51,103 nucleotides of DNA from Bacillota bacterium (GTDB taxonomy: Bacteria > Bacillota > Clostridia > Lachnospirales > Lachnospiraceae), in assembly GCA_023415475.1 (NCBI GenBank), contig JAEZKL010000020.1, forward strand, positions 1 through 51,103, given 5' to 3'. The translations under genes were made by a program, and so were the position numbers. The notes beneath the pieces are model-generated. The model was not told the origin of the DNA and made no database searches. It saw only the letters and a program-made list of their open reading frames with translations. Below, one piece after another: positions 41,891 through 50,867 of this stretch; positions within the stretch are counted from its first letter, which is position 1, and each line of letters starts with the position of its first letter.

Positions 41891-44554
41891 CTATTTACCG
41901 TTTTTCTCATTCCTTCTGCTGAAAAATTTAATTAATTCATTGACCACTAAGGGTATCAAGGAGAAGCTGATTACGATTACCCAGTCCAGAAGGGTAAGAT
42001 TATGAACACCAAAGGCATTTGCAAGGACTGGAATAGAGATTACGACCAACTGCAATAAGATACCTACGACAATGGCTCCAATCAAAATCCTATTTGAGAA
42101 TAGACCAATCTTGAAGATGGACTTCTCGGAGTTTCTCATGGAAAGGGAGTAGAACAGCTGGGATGCCGCCAATACGACGAAAGCCATCGTTCTTGCATAG
42201 GGAAGTGCCTCCTCGGGAACCGTACCTGATCCGAGAATATAGCCATGCTCCCATAAACCGTAATAGAAAGCAATCAGAGTGAAGAGACCAATGAGTGAAC
42301 CACCGATTACGGCTCTCAGGCCTGCGCCTCTGGCAAAGAAGCTTTCCTTAGGGTTTCGCGGCTGTTGCTTCATAACATCCTTATCACCGGGATCAACGCC
42401 TAAAGCAATCGCCGGCAGGGAGTCAGTTATTAGGTTAACCCAGAGAATCTGAGTAGCAATCAAGGGAACCGGCCAATTCAACAGGATCGATACGAAAATT
42501 GAAATTACCTCACCTAAATTACAGGATAAGAGGAAGATGACCGATTTTTTGATATTATTATAAATATTTCTTCCTTCTTCAATTGCATGAACAATCGTAG
42601 TGAAGTTATCATCTGTTAATATCATATCACTGGCACCCTTAGCAACGTCCGTTCCGGTGATTCCCATAGCAACGCCGATATCAGCGAATTTAAGGGAAGG
42701 AGCATCATTCACGCCATCACCTGTCATGGATACGATGTTGCCCTGTGCCTTGAAGGCTCTGACTATCTTAACCTTGTGTTCCGGAGATACACGAGCAAAC
42801 ACACGGTAATTATTAATGTTGGCAGTAAATGCTTCATCCGATAAATCATCAATCTCTGCACCGGTCAAGCTTTGCTCAATGGTTTCGGCAATACCTAATT
42901 CCTTGGCAATAGCGACAGCCGTATTCTTATGGTCACCGGTTATCATGATCGGGCGTATACCAGCTCTTTTCGCTTCGGTAATGGAATCCTTAACCTCAAG
43001 TCTCGGAGGATCAATCATACCCACCAGACCAATAATGGTAAGGTCCTTCTCCATTTCTTCCGGTACGATTACTGCTGTTGTGTCCTTATAAGCGACTCCG
43101 AGTACTCGCAGAGCATTGTTTGACATATCCTCTGTGATTTTGAGATAATCAGCCTTTAATTCATCTGTCAAAGGAACTATCTTACCGTTCACTAGAGCAG
43201 TAGTCGATAATTTTAGAATATTATCGATCGCTCCCTTGGTATGAACTCGGTAGCCGTTGCCTTCCACATTCAGAGTAGACATAAGCTTACGATCGGAATC
43301 AAAGGGATTTTCCGATACTCTCTTATGCTTGCTGTTTAATTCTGCACGACCTAGATTGAATTTGTCTCCTAAGATAATCAGAGCAATTTCGGTAGGATCG
43401 CCGGTTCCCTGACCATTCTCATAGGTTGCATCGCAGCAGAGAACAAAAGAACGAATCATTTCCTGCTCATCTAGCGTAGCAGTCTGGTTGGCTTCGGTCT
43501 GAGAAACATCAGAAAGCTTGCCGGAGGTATATTGCTTTACAACAGTCATCTTGTTCTGTGTTAAGGTACCTGTCTTATCGGAGCAGATAATATTTACAGA
43601 GCCTAAGGTCTCTACAGCAGGAAGCTTCTTAACGATAGCGTTAATCTTAGACATTCTGGTAACACCGAGAGCAAGCACAATTGCAACAATTGCTGCCAGA
43701 CCTTCTGGAATAGCAGCAACAGCTAAGCTGATTGCGGTTAAGAACATCTCAAATAAATCACGTCTCTGGATTAAGGCGATAATAAAGATTAAAACACAGA
43801 TGCCAATAGCAAGGAAGCCAAGTATTTTACCGAGCTCATCCAGACGCTTCTGGAGAGGAGTCATTTCTTCATTATCAGATTCAAGTATCTTTGCAATCAT
43901 ACCAATTTCGGTATCCATCGCTGTGGCTACAACAACACCTTCGCCACGTCCATAGGTGACAAGAGTGGAGAGAAAGGCCATGTTAGCCTTATCACCTACC
44001 GGTGTCTTCGGATCCTCAAAAATCGAATTCGCATTCTTTGAGGTTGGTACAGATTCACCGGTTAAGGCGGATTCTTCAATCTGTAGATTGGCACTTTCAA
44101 TCAATCGCAGGTCGGCAGATACAAACCTTCCGGCATCGAGTATAATAATATCACCGGGAACGACCTCCTCCGAATTAATTTCCTTGATTACACCGTCACG
44201 TCTTACTACTGATCTCGGGGTTGTCATCTTCTGAAGTGCTTCCACTGCCTTTTCTGCCTTATACTCTTGAATTACACCAATAACAGCGTTTAGGATAACT
44301 ACCAATAATATAATTAACGAATCGGCGATTTCACCAATAATCAATGTGATTACAGCGGATGCTAACAGGACATAGATTAACATATCCTTTAATTGTGAAA
44401 AAAATAGTGAAATAATACTTTTCTTTGCCTTTCCCTTCAGCTTATTCAAACCGTATTTTTCTAAACGTACCTTGGCTTCTGCTTCAGATAGGCCAACGGC
44501 AGGATTAACACCAAATTCCTTCAGTACATCATTCGGTGATTTTGAATACCACAT
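41891..44554 (-). CDS. Calcium-transporting P-type (P2A, SERCA-like) ATPase
   Basis: An 887-residue P-type ATPase with ten predicted helices. It has TGES in the actuator domain, the phosphorylated Asp in CSDKTGTLTQNKM, KGA in the nucleotide domain, TGDGVNDAPSLKFADIGVAMG, PEGL in M4, NLGE in M5 and NLITDSLPAIALG in M6. The M4-M6 residues match those coordinating Ca2+ in SERCA, so Ca2+ export is the best call. The longest reading starts at 44575, but AGAGGTG sits there as the ribosome binding site for the ATG at 44554. No manganese (yybP-ykoY) riboswitch was recognised upstream. It is co-transcribed with msrA. Confidence 0.92.
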   Translation of the reverse strand: MWYSKSPNDVLKEFGVNPAVGLSEAEAKVRLEKYGLNKLKGKAKKSIISLFFSQLKDMLIYVLLASAVITLIIGEIADSLIILLVVILNAVIGVIQEYKAEKAVEALQKMTTPRSVVRRDGVIKEINSEEVVPGDIIILDAGRFVSADLRLIESANLQIEESALTGESVPTSKNANSIFEDPKTPVGDKANMAFLSTLVTYGRGEGVVVATAMDTEIGMIAKILESDNEEMTPLQKRLDELGKILGFLAIGICVLIFIIALIQRRDLFEMFLTAISLAVAAIPEGLAAIVAIVLALGVTRMSKINAIVKKLPAVETLGSVNIICSDKTGTLTQNKMTVVKQYTSGKLSDVSQTEANQTATLDEQEMIRSFVLCCDATYENGQGTGDPTEIALIILGDKFNLGRAELNSKHKRVSENPFDSDRKLMSTLNVEGNGYRVHTKGAIDNILKLSTTALVNGKIVPLTDELKADYLKITEDMSNNALRVLGVAYKDTTAVIVPEEMEKDLTIIGLVGMIDPPRLEVKDSITEAKRAGIRPIMITGDHKNTAVAIAKELGIAETIEQSLTGAEIDDLSDEAFTANINNYRVFARVSPEHKVKIVRAFKAQGNIVSMTGDGVNDAPSLKFADIGVAMGITGTDVAKGASDMILTDDNFTTIVHAIEEGRNIYNNIKKSVIFLLSCNLGEVISIFVSILLNWPVPLIATQILWVNLITDSLPAIALGVDPGDKDVMKQQPRNPKESFFARGAGLRAVIGGSLIGLFTLIAFYYGLWEHGYILGSGTVPEEALPYARTMAFVVLAASQLFYSLSMRNSEKSIFKIGLFSNRILIGAIVVGILLQLVVISIPVLANAFGVHNLTLLDWVIVISFSLIPLVVNELIKFFSRRNEKNGK

Positions 44555-44651
44555 AATAACACCTCTTTCATTCATCTTACTTTAATTATGGTTCCTAATA
44601 AAAGGTACTTTATGCTTAACAGCTAAGATTTTAAACAAAAACATTAGAATA

Positions 44652-44660
44652 ATTATACCA
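44652..44660 (-). promoter_or_regulatory. Extended -10 promoter for the calcium ATPase-msrA operon
   Basis: On the minus strand the sequence reads TGGTATAAT, a consensus extended -10, about 100 bp before the start. The -35 is poor. Confidence 0.55.
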
Positions 44661-44792
44661 TAATAAGTATATCTCAGCATTAGAAAAGTATTAGAATTAT
44701 GAACAATGGCTTACAGTTCAGGCCATACCATAAATGTAAAGAATGAGTTCGGTCAATGATTTTCATACGATATGGTTCTTCGCTTCTAATGT

Positions 44793-44821
44793 TTGACACT
44801 GCAAATAAAAAATAGTAAAAT
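44793..44821 (+). promoter_or_regulatory. Promoter for the MscS-family gene
   Basis: A perfect TTGACA (44793-44798), 17 bp, and TAAAAT (44816-44821), 28 bp before the start codon. Confidence 0.85.
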
Positions 44822-44849
44822 ATAGGAGAAAAGTCGGAAGAGAGGATGG

Positions 44850-46082
44850 ATGAAAGCTGTGACCAATAACATTAGTGATTTGTTAAAGGGCTATGGAATG
44901 AGAGACGGAATGGTAGATTATATTTCCTATGGGATATTAATAATCATAATTATATTAACATGTATTATGGTAAATATCATCGTACACAAAATATTATTGA
45001 GGCTATTGGCAAAAATAATCTACCGTAACAGGTATCTGTGGGACAATATCCTGTTAGAGAGAAAGGTATTCGGCCATATGGCCAATTTGCTGCCCGGAAT
45101 TATTGTGTATATGTTTGCGCCTGCTTTTGGAGTGTTTTCCTCCTATATTGGAAGAGGCTGTGCAATCTATATATCCATAATTGTGCTTTTTGTTGTAAGT
45201 GCCTTACTGAATGCGATTGATGACATCTACCGTAACTTTCCGATCTCTAAAGTCAGACCGATTAAGGGATTATTACAGGTGGTTAAAATAGTGTTTTATA
45301 TTGTAGTAGGGATAGTGATCATCGGTATCGCACTGAATCAGAATCCGCTGCTTATGTTGGGTGGAATAGGTGCATTGGCAGCTGTTTTCTCCTTTGTATT
45401 TAAAGATTCCATACTGGGCTTTATTGCCGGACTACAGTTAACTTCCAATGATATGCTAAGAATCGGAGACTGGATTGAGATGCCCAAATACGGCGCAGAC
45501 GGTGATGTAGTTGACATTACGCTGAATACCGTGAAGGTTCAGAATTTTGATAAAACAATTGTTACCCTGCCAGCTTATTCCTTGGTCTCAGACGCCTTTA
45601 AGAATTGGAGAGGTATGACTGAATTTGGAGGGCGCCGTATCAAACGTTCTGTTATCATAGATGTGACCAGCATCCGTTTCTGTACACCGGAAATGCTTGA
45701 TAAATTTAAAAGAATTAATTATTTGAAGGATTATATTATAGAGAAGGAGAATGAATTAATTAGCTATAATAAGAAATTCGGTGCAGACAGCGAATTGGAT
45801 ATTAATAAAAAAAGGCTGACCAATGTTGGTACCTTCCGTGTCTATATAGAGAATTATCTCAGAGATAATCCCCAGCTTCATAAGGGAATGACACAGCTGG
45901 TTCGCCAATTGCCCCAGGGAGAGAACGGGTTACCGCTGGAGATCTATGCCTTTACCGATGATACAAAATTCGAGAATTTTGAGCGGATTCAATCCGATAT
46001 CTTTGATCATATTTTCGCAATAGCAGGAGAGTTTGAACTGAGAATTTTCCAGAGCCCGACCGGCTATGACATGCGCGAATAA
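44850..46082 (+). CDS. MscS-family mechanosensitive channel (YbdG-like)
   Basis: A 410-residue membrane protein with four to five N-terminal helices, then the MscS pore and beta domain (about 165-260; FKDSILGFIAGLQLTSNDMLRIGDWIEMP, FKNWRGMTEFGGRRIKRS). The cytoplasmic domain carries a lysine/glutamate-rich insertion (about 285-330). The WRGMxxxGGRRIKR block is characteristic of the YbdG/MscM type, which responds to mild osmotic shock. The start at 44850 follows GAGAGGATGG. The last two sense codons (Arg-Glu) and the stop lie inside the left end of repeat copy 1, so the C-terminus may have been remodelled by insertion. Confidence 0.88.
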   Translation: MKAVTNNISDLLKGYGMRDGMVDYISYGILIIIIILTCIMVNIIVHKILLRLLAKIIYRNRYLWDNILLERKVFGHMANLLPGIIVYMFAPAFGVFSSYIGRGCAIYISIIVLFVVSALLNAIDDIYRNFPISKVRPIKGLLQVVKIVFYIVVGIVIIGIALNQNPLLMLGGIGALAAVFSFVFKDSILGFIAGLQLTSNDMLRIGDWIEMPKYGADGDVVDITLNTVKVQNFDKTIVTLPAYSLVSDAFKNWRGMTEFGGRRIKRSVIIDVTSIRFCTPEMLDKFKRINYLKDYIIEKENELISYNKKFGADSELDINKKRLTNVGTFRVYIENYLRDNPQLHKGMTQLVRQLPQGENGLPLEIYAFTDDTKFENFERIQSDIFDHIFAIAGEFELRIFQSPTGYDMRE

Positions 46083-46227
46083 GCAGATTAGTCCATAAAA
46101 ATGAGTACATTGATCAAGCTTGCTTGAATAAATGTACTCATTTTTATGGATAAGTGCAACGCGAGCATCGTAACCGATGGTTACGAGGAATACAAAGCAT
46201 TCGAGCTGCTAATCTGCTTATTCGCGC
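46073..46227 (+). repeat. Palindromic repeat element, copy 1 (155 bp)
   Basis: Terminal inverted repeats GCGCGAATAAGCAGATTAG and its complement enclose two nested hairpins. The first is a near-perfect hairpin of about 29 bp at 46092-46150 (TCCATAAAAATGAGTACAT with its complement, inner TCAAGC/GCTTGA). The second is CGTAACC-GAT-GGTTACG. It overlaps the stop of the MscS gene. No ORF is inside. Confidence 0.9.
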
Positions 46228-46492
46228 AAATATAATAAGCAGATTAGTCCATAAAAAATGAGTACATTGATCAAGCTTGCTTGAATAAATGTACTTATTT
46301 TTATGGATAAGTGCAACGCGAGCCTCGTAACCGATGGTTACGAGGAATACAAAGTATTCGAGCTGCTAATCTGCTTATTGGCGTAAATATAATAAACAAA
46401 ATAGTCCATAAAACTATTATAATTATCGATTTGTAAACAAGAATATATAATACCCGCATATAATAAAACAAGATAAATAATTGAGGTATTAT
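46228..46492 (+). other. Spacer holding repeat copy 2 and the S8 protease upstream region
   Basis: Apart from repeat copy 2 (46234-46383), this stretch is AT-rich upstream DNA of the protease gene. TATAAT occurs twice (46446-46451 and 46459-46464), but neither has a -35 at correct spacing. The second lies in CATATAATA, which resembles sporulation sigma-E/sigma-K -10 elements (weak evidence). Confidence 0.45.
46234..46383 (+). repeat. Palindromic repeat element, copy 2 (150 bp)
   Basis: Same orientation as copy 1, only six bases after it, and about 95% identical by eye. The outer GCG of the left end is lost, and the right end reads CTAATCTGCTTATTGGCG. The inner hairpin CCTCGTAACC-GAT-GGTTACGAGG is perfect here, as is AATAC-AAA-GTATT. 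Confidence 0.9.
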
Positions 46493-48190
46493 ATGAGCTG
46501 TAGTACGAACCAGATATTAAGTGAGGATTATTTTGATTTTATTGCTGATTATGAGCTAGCAGCTAGGGAGACATTGGATAGTATGGATATCTGTGTTATC
46601 AGGATAAATTCTACCTTTGCTTCACTATATGTACCATTACGATTATTGCCAGAGAATTTACTTAATGCATATGGATATAAGGTCTTTCCTAATATTTTCG
46701 GGTTATTAGATATAGCAAGTTTAGAGGATTCCGGGGTAATAAGACTTCGTAATATTCCCGGACTGGATTTAAGAGGGCAGGGAGTTCTGATTGGTATTGT
46801 TGATACAGGAATTGATTATACTCATAAGGCATTTCTGAATGCGGATGGTACAACAAGAATTGTATCTATTTGGGATCAGACCATACAAAGTGGTAATTCT
46901 CCTGAAGCGTTTTATTATGGAACAGAATATAACAGAGAGCAGATTAATATGGCTTTGCAAAATAGTGACCCAAGAGCCATTGTTCCAAGCGTAGATGAGA
47001 TTGGGCACGGAACATTTCTGGCTGGTATCGCAGCCGGTAATGAAGATGATGAAATTGATTTTTCCGGGGTGGTTCCAGATTCCGAAATTGTAGTGGTAAA
47101 ATTAAAGCCAGCCAAACAAAATCTTCGTGACTTATATTTAATACCGGATGAAGCTATTTGTTATCAAGAAAATGATATTATGCTAGGGGTAAAATATTTA
47201 ATTGATACCGCAAATAAGTTAAATCGACCTATGTCTATTTGCATAGGTCTGGGAACCACGCAGGGGGCGCACGACTTATTTGGAGCGTTAAGCATATACC
47301 TCACATCAATTATGCAGCTGGATAACTTCGTAGTCACTATAGCTGCAGGCAATGAAGGTAATGGTAGACGTCACTTTGAAACCAGAATGGGAATAGGTGT
47401 AAATTCAGAAACGGTCGAACTTTACGTAGCAGCAAATGAGCCAGGCTTCACGATGGAAATATGGGGTGATTTTCCCAATATTTTTGCATTGGAAATGATT
47501 GCTCCAAGCGGAGAAGCGGTACCAAGAATTGATCCTAGGTTAGGAGAAGCCAGAGAAATAGATTTAATTTTTGAAACAACTAAAATTAATGTCATTTTTA
47601 AATTGGTAGGCTCCAGCTCAAGTGGTCAGCTGGTTATCATAAAACTCCAGAATCCTACGGAAGGAATATGGCGAATTATCATACATAAATTAGACCAAAG
47701 CCTTGATTTGCGTTTTAATATCTGGCTTCCAATGCAAGGTTTTATAAGTGATGAAACGCATTTTATTAACTCAACACCCTATACAACCCTAACATCACCG
47801 GCAAATACCTTTATTCCGATTGTAACTACAGCTTATAATAATGACGATAACACTCTGTATATTAATTCCAGTAGGGGGTTTTCCAGATTGGGTTTTCCAC
47901 CGGATGTAGCTGCTCCGGGAGTTAATATCATTGGCCCATACCCGGGAAATACTTATACAACCAGGTCTGGTACCAGTATTGCGGCAGCGCATACGGCCGG
48001 AGTGGCTGCCATGCTCTTTGAATGGGGCAAGATAAGAGGTAATGTTGTATACCTGGATGGTTTGGATATTAAAAATCTTCTGTCGCGAGGAGCAATAAGA
48101 GAACCAACCAGAGTTTATCCCAATAGAGAATGGGGATTTGGGATATTGAATATCTATCGTGTTTTTGATAATTTAAGAGGCAATCTATGA
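46493..48190 (+). CDS. S8 subtilisin-like serine protease (Csp-like)
   Basis: A 565-residue S8 family peptidase with an intact catalytic triad: Asp in GIVDTGIDYTH, His in EIGHGTFLAGIAAG and Ser in SGTSIAAAHTAGVAAML. A domain of about 130 residues is inserted between the His and Ser parts, as in CspB-type and Lachnospiraceae proteases. There is no signal peptide; about the first 90 residues may be a short prodomain. Csp proteases activate the spore cortex hydrolase SleC, but many paralogues with unknown roles exist in these bacteria. The start is ATG at 46493 after GAGGT; the TTG at 46481 overlaps that ribosome binding site. The gene is boxed by palindromic repeats on both sides. Confidence 0.88.
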   Translation: MSCSTNQILSEDYFDFIADYELAARETLDSMDICVIRINSTFASLYVPLRLLPENLLNAYGYKVFPNIFGLLDIASLEDSGVIRLRNIPGLDLRGQGVLIGIVDTGIDYTHKAFLNADGTTRIVSIWDQTIQSGNSPEAFYYGTEYNREQINMALQNSDPRAIVPSVDEIGHGTFLAGIAAGNEDDEIDFSGVVPDSEIVVVKLKPAKQNLRDLYLIPDEAICYQENDIMLGVKYLIDTANKLNRPMSICIGLGTTQGAHDLFGALSIYLTSIMQLDNFVVTIAAGNEGNGRRHFETRMGIGVNSETVELYVAANEPGFTMEIWGDFPNIFALEMIAPSGEAVPRIDPRLGEAREIDLIFETTKINVIFKLVGSSSSGQLVIIKLQNPTEGIWRIIIHKLDQSLDLRFNIWLPMQGFISDETHFINSTPYTTLTSPANTFIPIVTTAYNNDDNTLYINSSRGFSRLGFPPDVAAPGVNIIGPYPGNTYTTRSGTSIAAAHTAGVAAMLFEWGKIRGNVVYLDGLDIKNLLSRGAIREPTRVYPNREWGFGILNIYRVFDNLRGNL

Positions 48191-48199
48191 CTAATCTAT

Positions 48200-48333
48200 G
48201 CGAATAAGCAGATTAGCTAGCTCGAATACTTCGTATTCTCGCTCGCGTTGCACTTATCCATAAAAATGAGTACATTTATTCAAGCAAGCTTGATAAATGT
48301 ACTCATTTTTATGGACTAATCTGCTTATTCGCG
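48200..48333 (-). repeat. Palindromic repeat element, copy 3 (134 bp, inverted)
   Basis: The reverse complement of copies 1 and 2, with the same GCGAATAAGCAGATTAG ends and the same long hairpin (ATGAGTACATTTATTCAAGC...). The CGTAACC/GGTTACG hairpin is missing as a clean deletion of about 22 bp. It begins nine bases after the protease stop. Confidence 0.9.
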
Positions 48334-48539
48334 TAAACTAGAAGAAGCAGGAATAAATTCCTGCTACTTCTAACTGGTGTCTCAATTCTGTTTTAGTGCA
48401 AATATTCAATTCGATAGTGAGATCTTACTAATAACAAATTATTTTTATAACTGTCCAAAAGCTATCATCTCCCAACTCTACAAGAACACATTGCTGCTTA
48501 TAATCCTGAGACTAAATTATAAGTCTATATTCTTTTTTT

Positions 48540-48608
48540 AGATACGACTGATAACTTATTCGAATAAAGTTGATATCATCATGCAAGCTAAGTTCATACG
48601 TCGTATCT
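48540..48608. other. Nested hairpin element, unknown
   Basis: The outer 9-bp perfect stem AGATACGAC (48540-48548) / GTCGTATCT (48600-48608) encloses a second hairpin (TGATAACTTATT with AATAAAGTTGATATCA). Seven T precede it on the plus strand. It could be a small structured RNA or a protein-binding site. Confidence 0.4.
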
Positions 48609-48767
48609 GATATTTATTATGTTCCAAAGAGAAAATTATATACCCGAATTCAAATAATTTTTAAAATAAAAATGAATGGATCATGATGATAAATCTAGAA
48701 GGTTCTGATATCGAAGTTGAAAATTGATATTCGGATAAATTAATACTTATACTAGTAATAAGAAGGA

Positions 48768-48799
48768 GATAGACTACACCCAGCCTACCTCCTTCTTAT
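48768..48799 (-). terminator. Terminator candidate for the V-ATPase operon
   Basis: An 11-bp perfect stem, ATAAGAAGGAG / CTCCTTCTTAT, about 25 bp past the subunit D stop on the minus strand. The following T-run is poor. Confidence 0.5.
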
Positions 48800-48824
48800 C
48801 CAATTATTATTGTTATTGTTGTTA

Positions 48825-49445
48825 TTATTGCGCCGTCTGGCGTCTCTTAATCACCTTAAGACGAGTGAATTCCTCTCGTTCCTTTTCCTCCAAGGCGTTC
48901 TGTATCTCAGTCACCAGAGAGGTGTAGGAAGGAATTGTGATATTTTTTAGTGCATTAGCACGCTTTTGAGTCTTGTTTATATTGGTAGCCAGGCGATAAG
49001 CAGAGTTTTCTATCATTGACAATCGAATCGTTAGATCCTTCACTTTGACAAATCGTTTGGTAGCTTCATCTAGAGATAATTTTGTCTGAAAGAATGCATA
49101 CGTAGGTTTACTTACGGTGCTATCATATTCCACCAGGGGAATCTCGGTTCCCATGATGCTTCGCTGCTTAATCTCAATGGAATCTTCTTCCGGAATAGTG
49201 TTGCTTAATTCCTGAACATTGACAATTCCCATCTCGATATTAGCCTGCTGAAGTGAGAGATAAGCAGAGGTAAAGGTACTATCGATTTCTCTCTGAATAT
49301 CCTTAGCCTTATCAATCAATTCCATCAACTCACGCATCAAAATGTTACGCTTCTTATCCATTAATTCGTAACCCTGCTTCGCAAGCTTCAGGGAATTCTT
49401 AGCTAATATTAAGTTACCCTTCGTAGGGAAGGTATTCGGATTCAT
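48825..49445 (-). CDS. ntpD: V-type ATP synthase subunit D
   Basis: A 206-residue central-stalk subunit D of the V/A-type ATPase. It begins NPNTFPTKGNLILAKNSLKLAKQGYELMDKKR, with long N- and C-terminal helices and the KRANALKN block near the C-terminus. It rotates inside the A3B3 head. It lies 10 bp after subunit B and appears to be the last gene of the operon. RBS AGAGGTG precedes the ATG. Confidence 0.95.
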   Translation of the reverse strand: MNPNTFPTKGNLILAKNSLKLAKQGYELMDKKRNILMRELMELIDKAKDIQREIDSTFTSAYLSLQQANIEMGIVNVQELSNTIPEEDSIEIKQRSIMGTEIPLVEYDSTVSKPTYAFFQTKLSLDEATKRFVKVKDLTIRLSMIENSAYRLATNINKTQKRANALKNITIPSYTSLVTEIQNALEEKEREEFTRLKVIKRRQTAQ

Positions 49446-49455
49446 GGAATCACCT

Positions 49456-50847
49456 CTATTCGCTTACTGCTTTCTTGGATTGGAAATATTTATCCAGAAT
49501 CTTTGTGTCAATACGGTCAAGCTCTTCTCTGGGCAGGATGGACAACAATTCCCAGCCCTTATCCAGTGTCTGGACAATAGTACGATCCTCGATCATTCCC
49601 TGAGCGATGAATTCCTGTTCCATCGCAGCACCGAACTTCAGGTACAGCTTATCCAGACCAGATAATTCGTCCTCACCGATAACACTTGCTAAGGCTCTGG
49701 CATCACCTACACGGGCATAAGAAGAGAAGAGCTGGTTAGCGAGGTCCTGGTGATCCTCTCTGGTATAGCCCTTTCCGATGCCGTCCTTCATAAGACGGGA
49801 GAGGGAAGGCAGGATACTGATCGGAGGATAGACCGCTTTCTGGTGAAGGGAACGATCAAGAACAATCTGTCCCTCGGTAATATATCCTGTTAAGTCCGGG
49901 ATAGGATGTGTAATATCATCATTGGGCATTGTTAAAATCGGAATCTGGGTTACGGAGCCGGGACAGCCGTGAACAATTCCGGCTCTCTCATAAAGAGTAG
50001 CCAATTCACTGTAAAGATATCCGGGATAACCCTTTCTGCTTGGAATTTCACCCTTCGACGAGGAAACCTCACGCATCGCCTCCGCAAAGGAGGTCATATC
50101 GGTTAGGATTACCAGAATATGCATGCCTTTTTCAAAAGCAAGGTACTCTGCAGCTGTTAAAGCTACCTTAGGAGTAATCAGACGTTCTACAACCGGATCA
50201 TTTGCCAGATTGAGATACATTACAACGTGCGAGCTGGCGCCGCTTTCCTCAAAGGTTCTACGGAAGAAATCGGCAACATCATGCTTAACACCCATTGCAG
50301 CAAATACAATCGCAAATTCTCCTTCGGAATTCTCTCCAAGAGAAGCCTGCTTAACAATCTGAGCGGCCAGTTGATCATGAGGAAGGCCGTTTCCTGAGAA
50401 GATAGGCAGCTTCTGACCGCGAATCAGGGTGGTCAGACAATCAATTGCAGAGATACCTGTTTTAATATAGTTTCTCGGATATTCTCTGGAGCAAGGATTC
50501 AGTGGCTGTCCGTTCACATCACGCTTGGTCTCGGAAACGATATTACCCAAGCCATCAATCGGCTGACCTACACCATTGAACACACGGCCGAGGATCTCGG
50601 GAGAGAGTGCTACCTCCATCGGATGTCCGGTTAACTTTGTATGTGTATTGAATAAGGACATATCCTCGGTACCCTGAAATACCTGGATTACCGCTTTATC
50701 CTCATATAATTCAACAATTCTGCCAAGCTTCTTCTTGTTGCCTTCCACTGTCAGTTCTACGATCTCATCAAAGGATGCTCCTCGAATTCCTTCCAGAACA
50801 ATCAGGGGGCCGTTAATTTGACTTAGTCCTAAATATTCTATTGACAT
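49456..50847 (-). CDS. ntpB: V-type ATP synthase subunit B
   Basis: The 463-residue non-catalytic subunit B of the V/A-type ATPase head. It starts MSIEYLGLSQINGPLIVLEG and contains FSGNGLPHDQLAAQI (where the catalytic subunit would have a P-loop), VVMYLNLANDPVVERL, ILVILTDMTSFAEA and GYPGYLYSELA. RBS AGGAGG precedes the ATG. It lies 20 bp after the subunit A gene. In anaerobic Firmicutes this enzyme pumps H+ or Na+; the ion-binding ring is outside the window. Confidence 0.96.
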   Translation of the reverse strand: MSIEYLGLSQINGPLIVLEGIRGASFDEIVELTVEGNKKKLGRIVELYEDKAVIQVFQGTEDMSLFNTHTKLTGHPMEVALSPEILGRVFNGVGQPIDGLGNIVSETKRDVNGQPLNPCSREYPRNYIKTGISAIDCLTTLIRGQKLPIFSGNGLPHDQLAAQIVKQASLGENSEGEFAIVFAAMGVKHDVADFFRRTFEESGASSHVVMYLNLANDPVVERLITPKVALTAAEYLAFEKGMHILVILTDMTSFAEAMREVSSSKGEIPSRKGYPGYLYSELATLYERAGIVHGCPGSVTQIPILTMPNDDITHPIPDLTGYITEGQIVLDRSLHQKAVYPPISILPSLSRLMKDGIGKGYTREDHQDLANQLFSSYARVGDARALASVIGEDELSGLDKLYLKFGAAMEQEFIAQGMIEDRTIVQTLDKGWELLSILPREELDRIDTKILDKYFQSKKAVSE

Positions 50848-50867
50848 AATCTATCCTCCTAATTGTG

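Larger units (their letters stand above)
48191..48824. other. Long intergenic region after the S8 protease
   Basis: 634 bp without a gene. It contains repeat copy 3 (48200-48333), a hairpin GAAGAAGCAGGAAT / ATTCCTGCTACTTC around 48340-48372, a nested hairpin element (48540-48608) and a terminator candidate for the V-ATPase operon (48768-48799). A trinucleotide-like run of TTATTG lies at about 48803-48829. Nothing else was recognised. Confidence 0.6.

Noticed and set aside
43518..44234. Long open frames on the plus strand opposite the calcium ATPase
   Set aside because: They mirror a strongly conserved P-type ATPase on the minus strand, have no ribosome binding sites and encode no recognisable protein.
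46073..48333. Palindromic repeats considered as a CRISPR array
   Set aside because: The repeats are over 130 bp, are not regularly spaced with unique spacers, one copy is inverted, and no cas gene is present.
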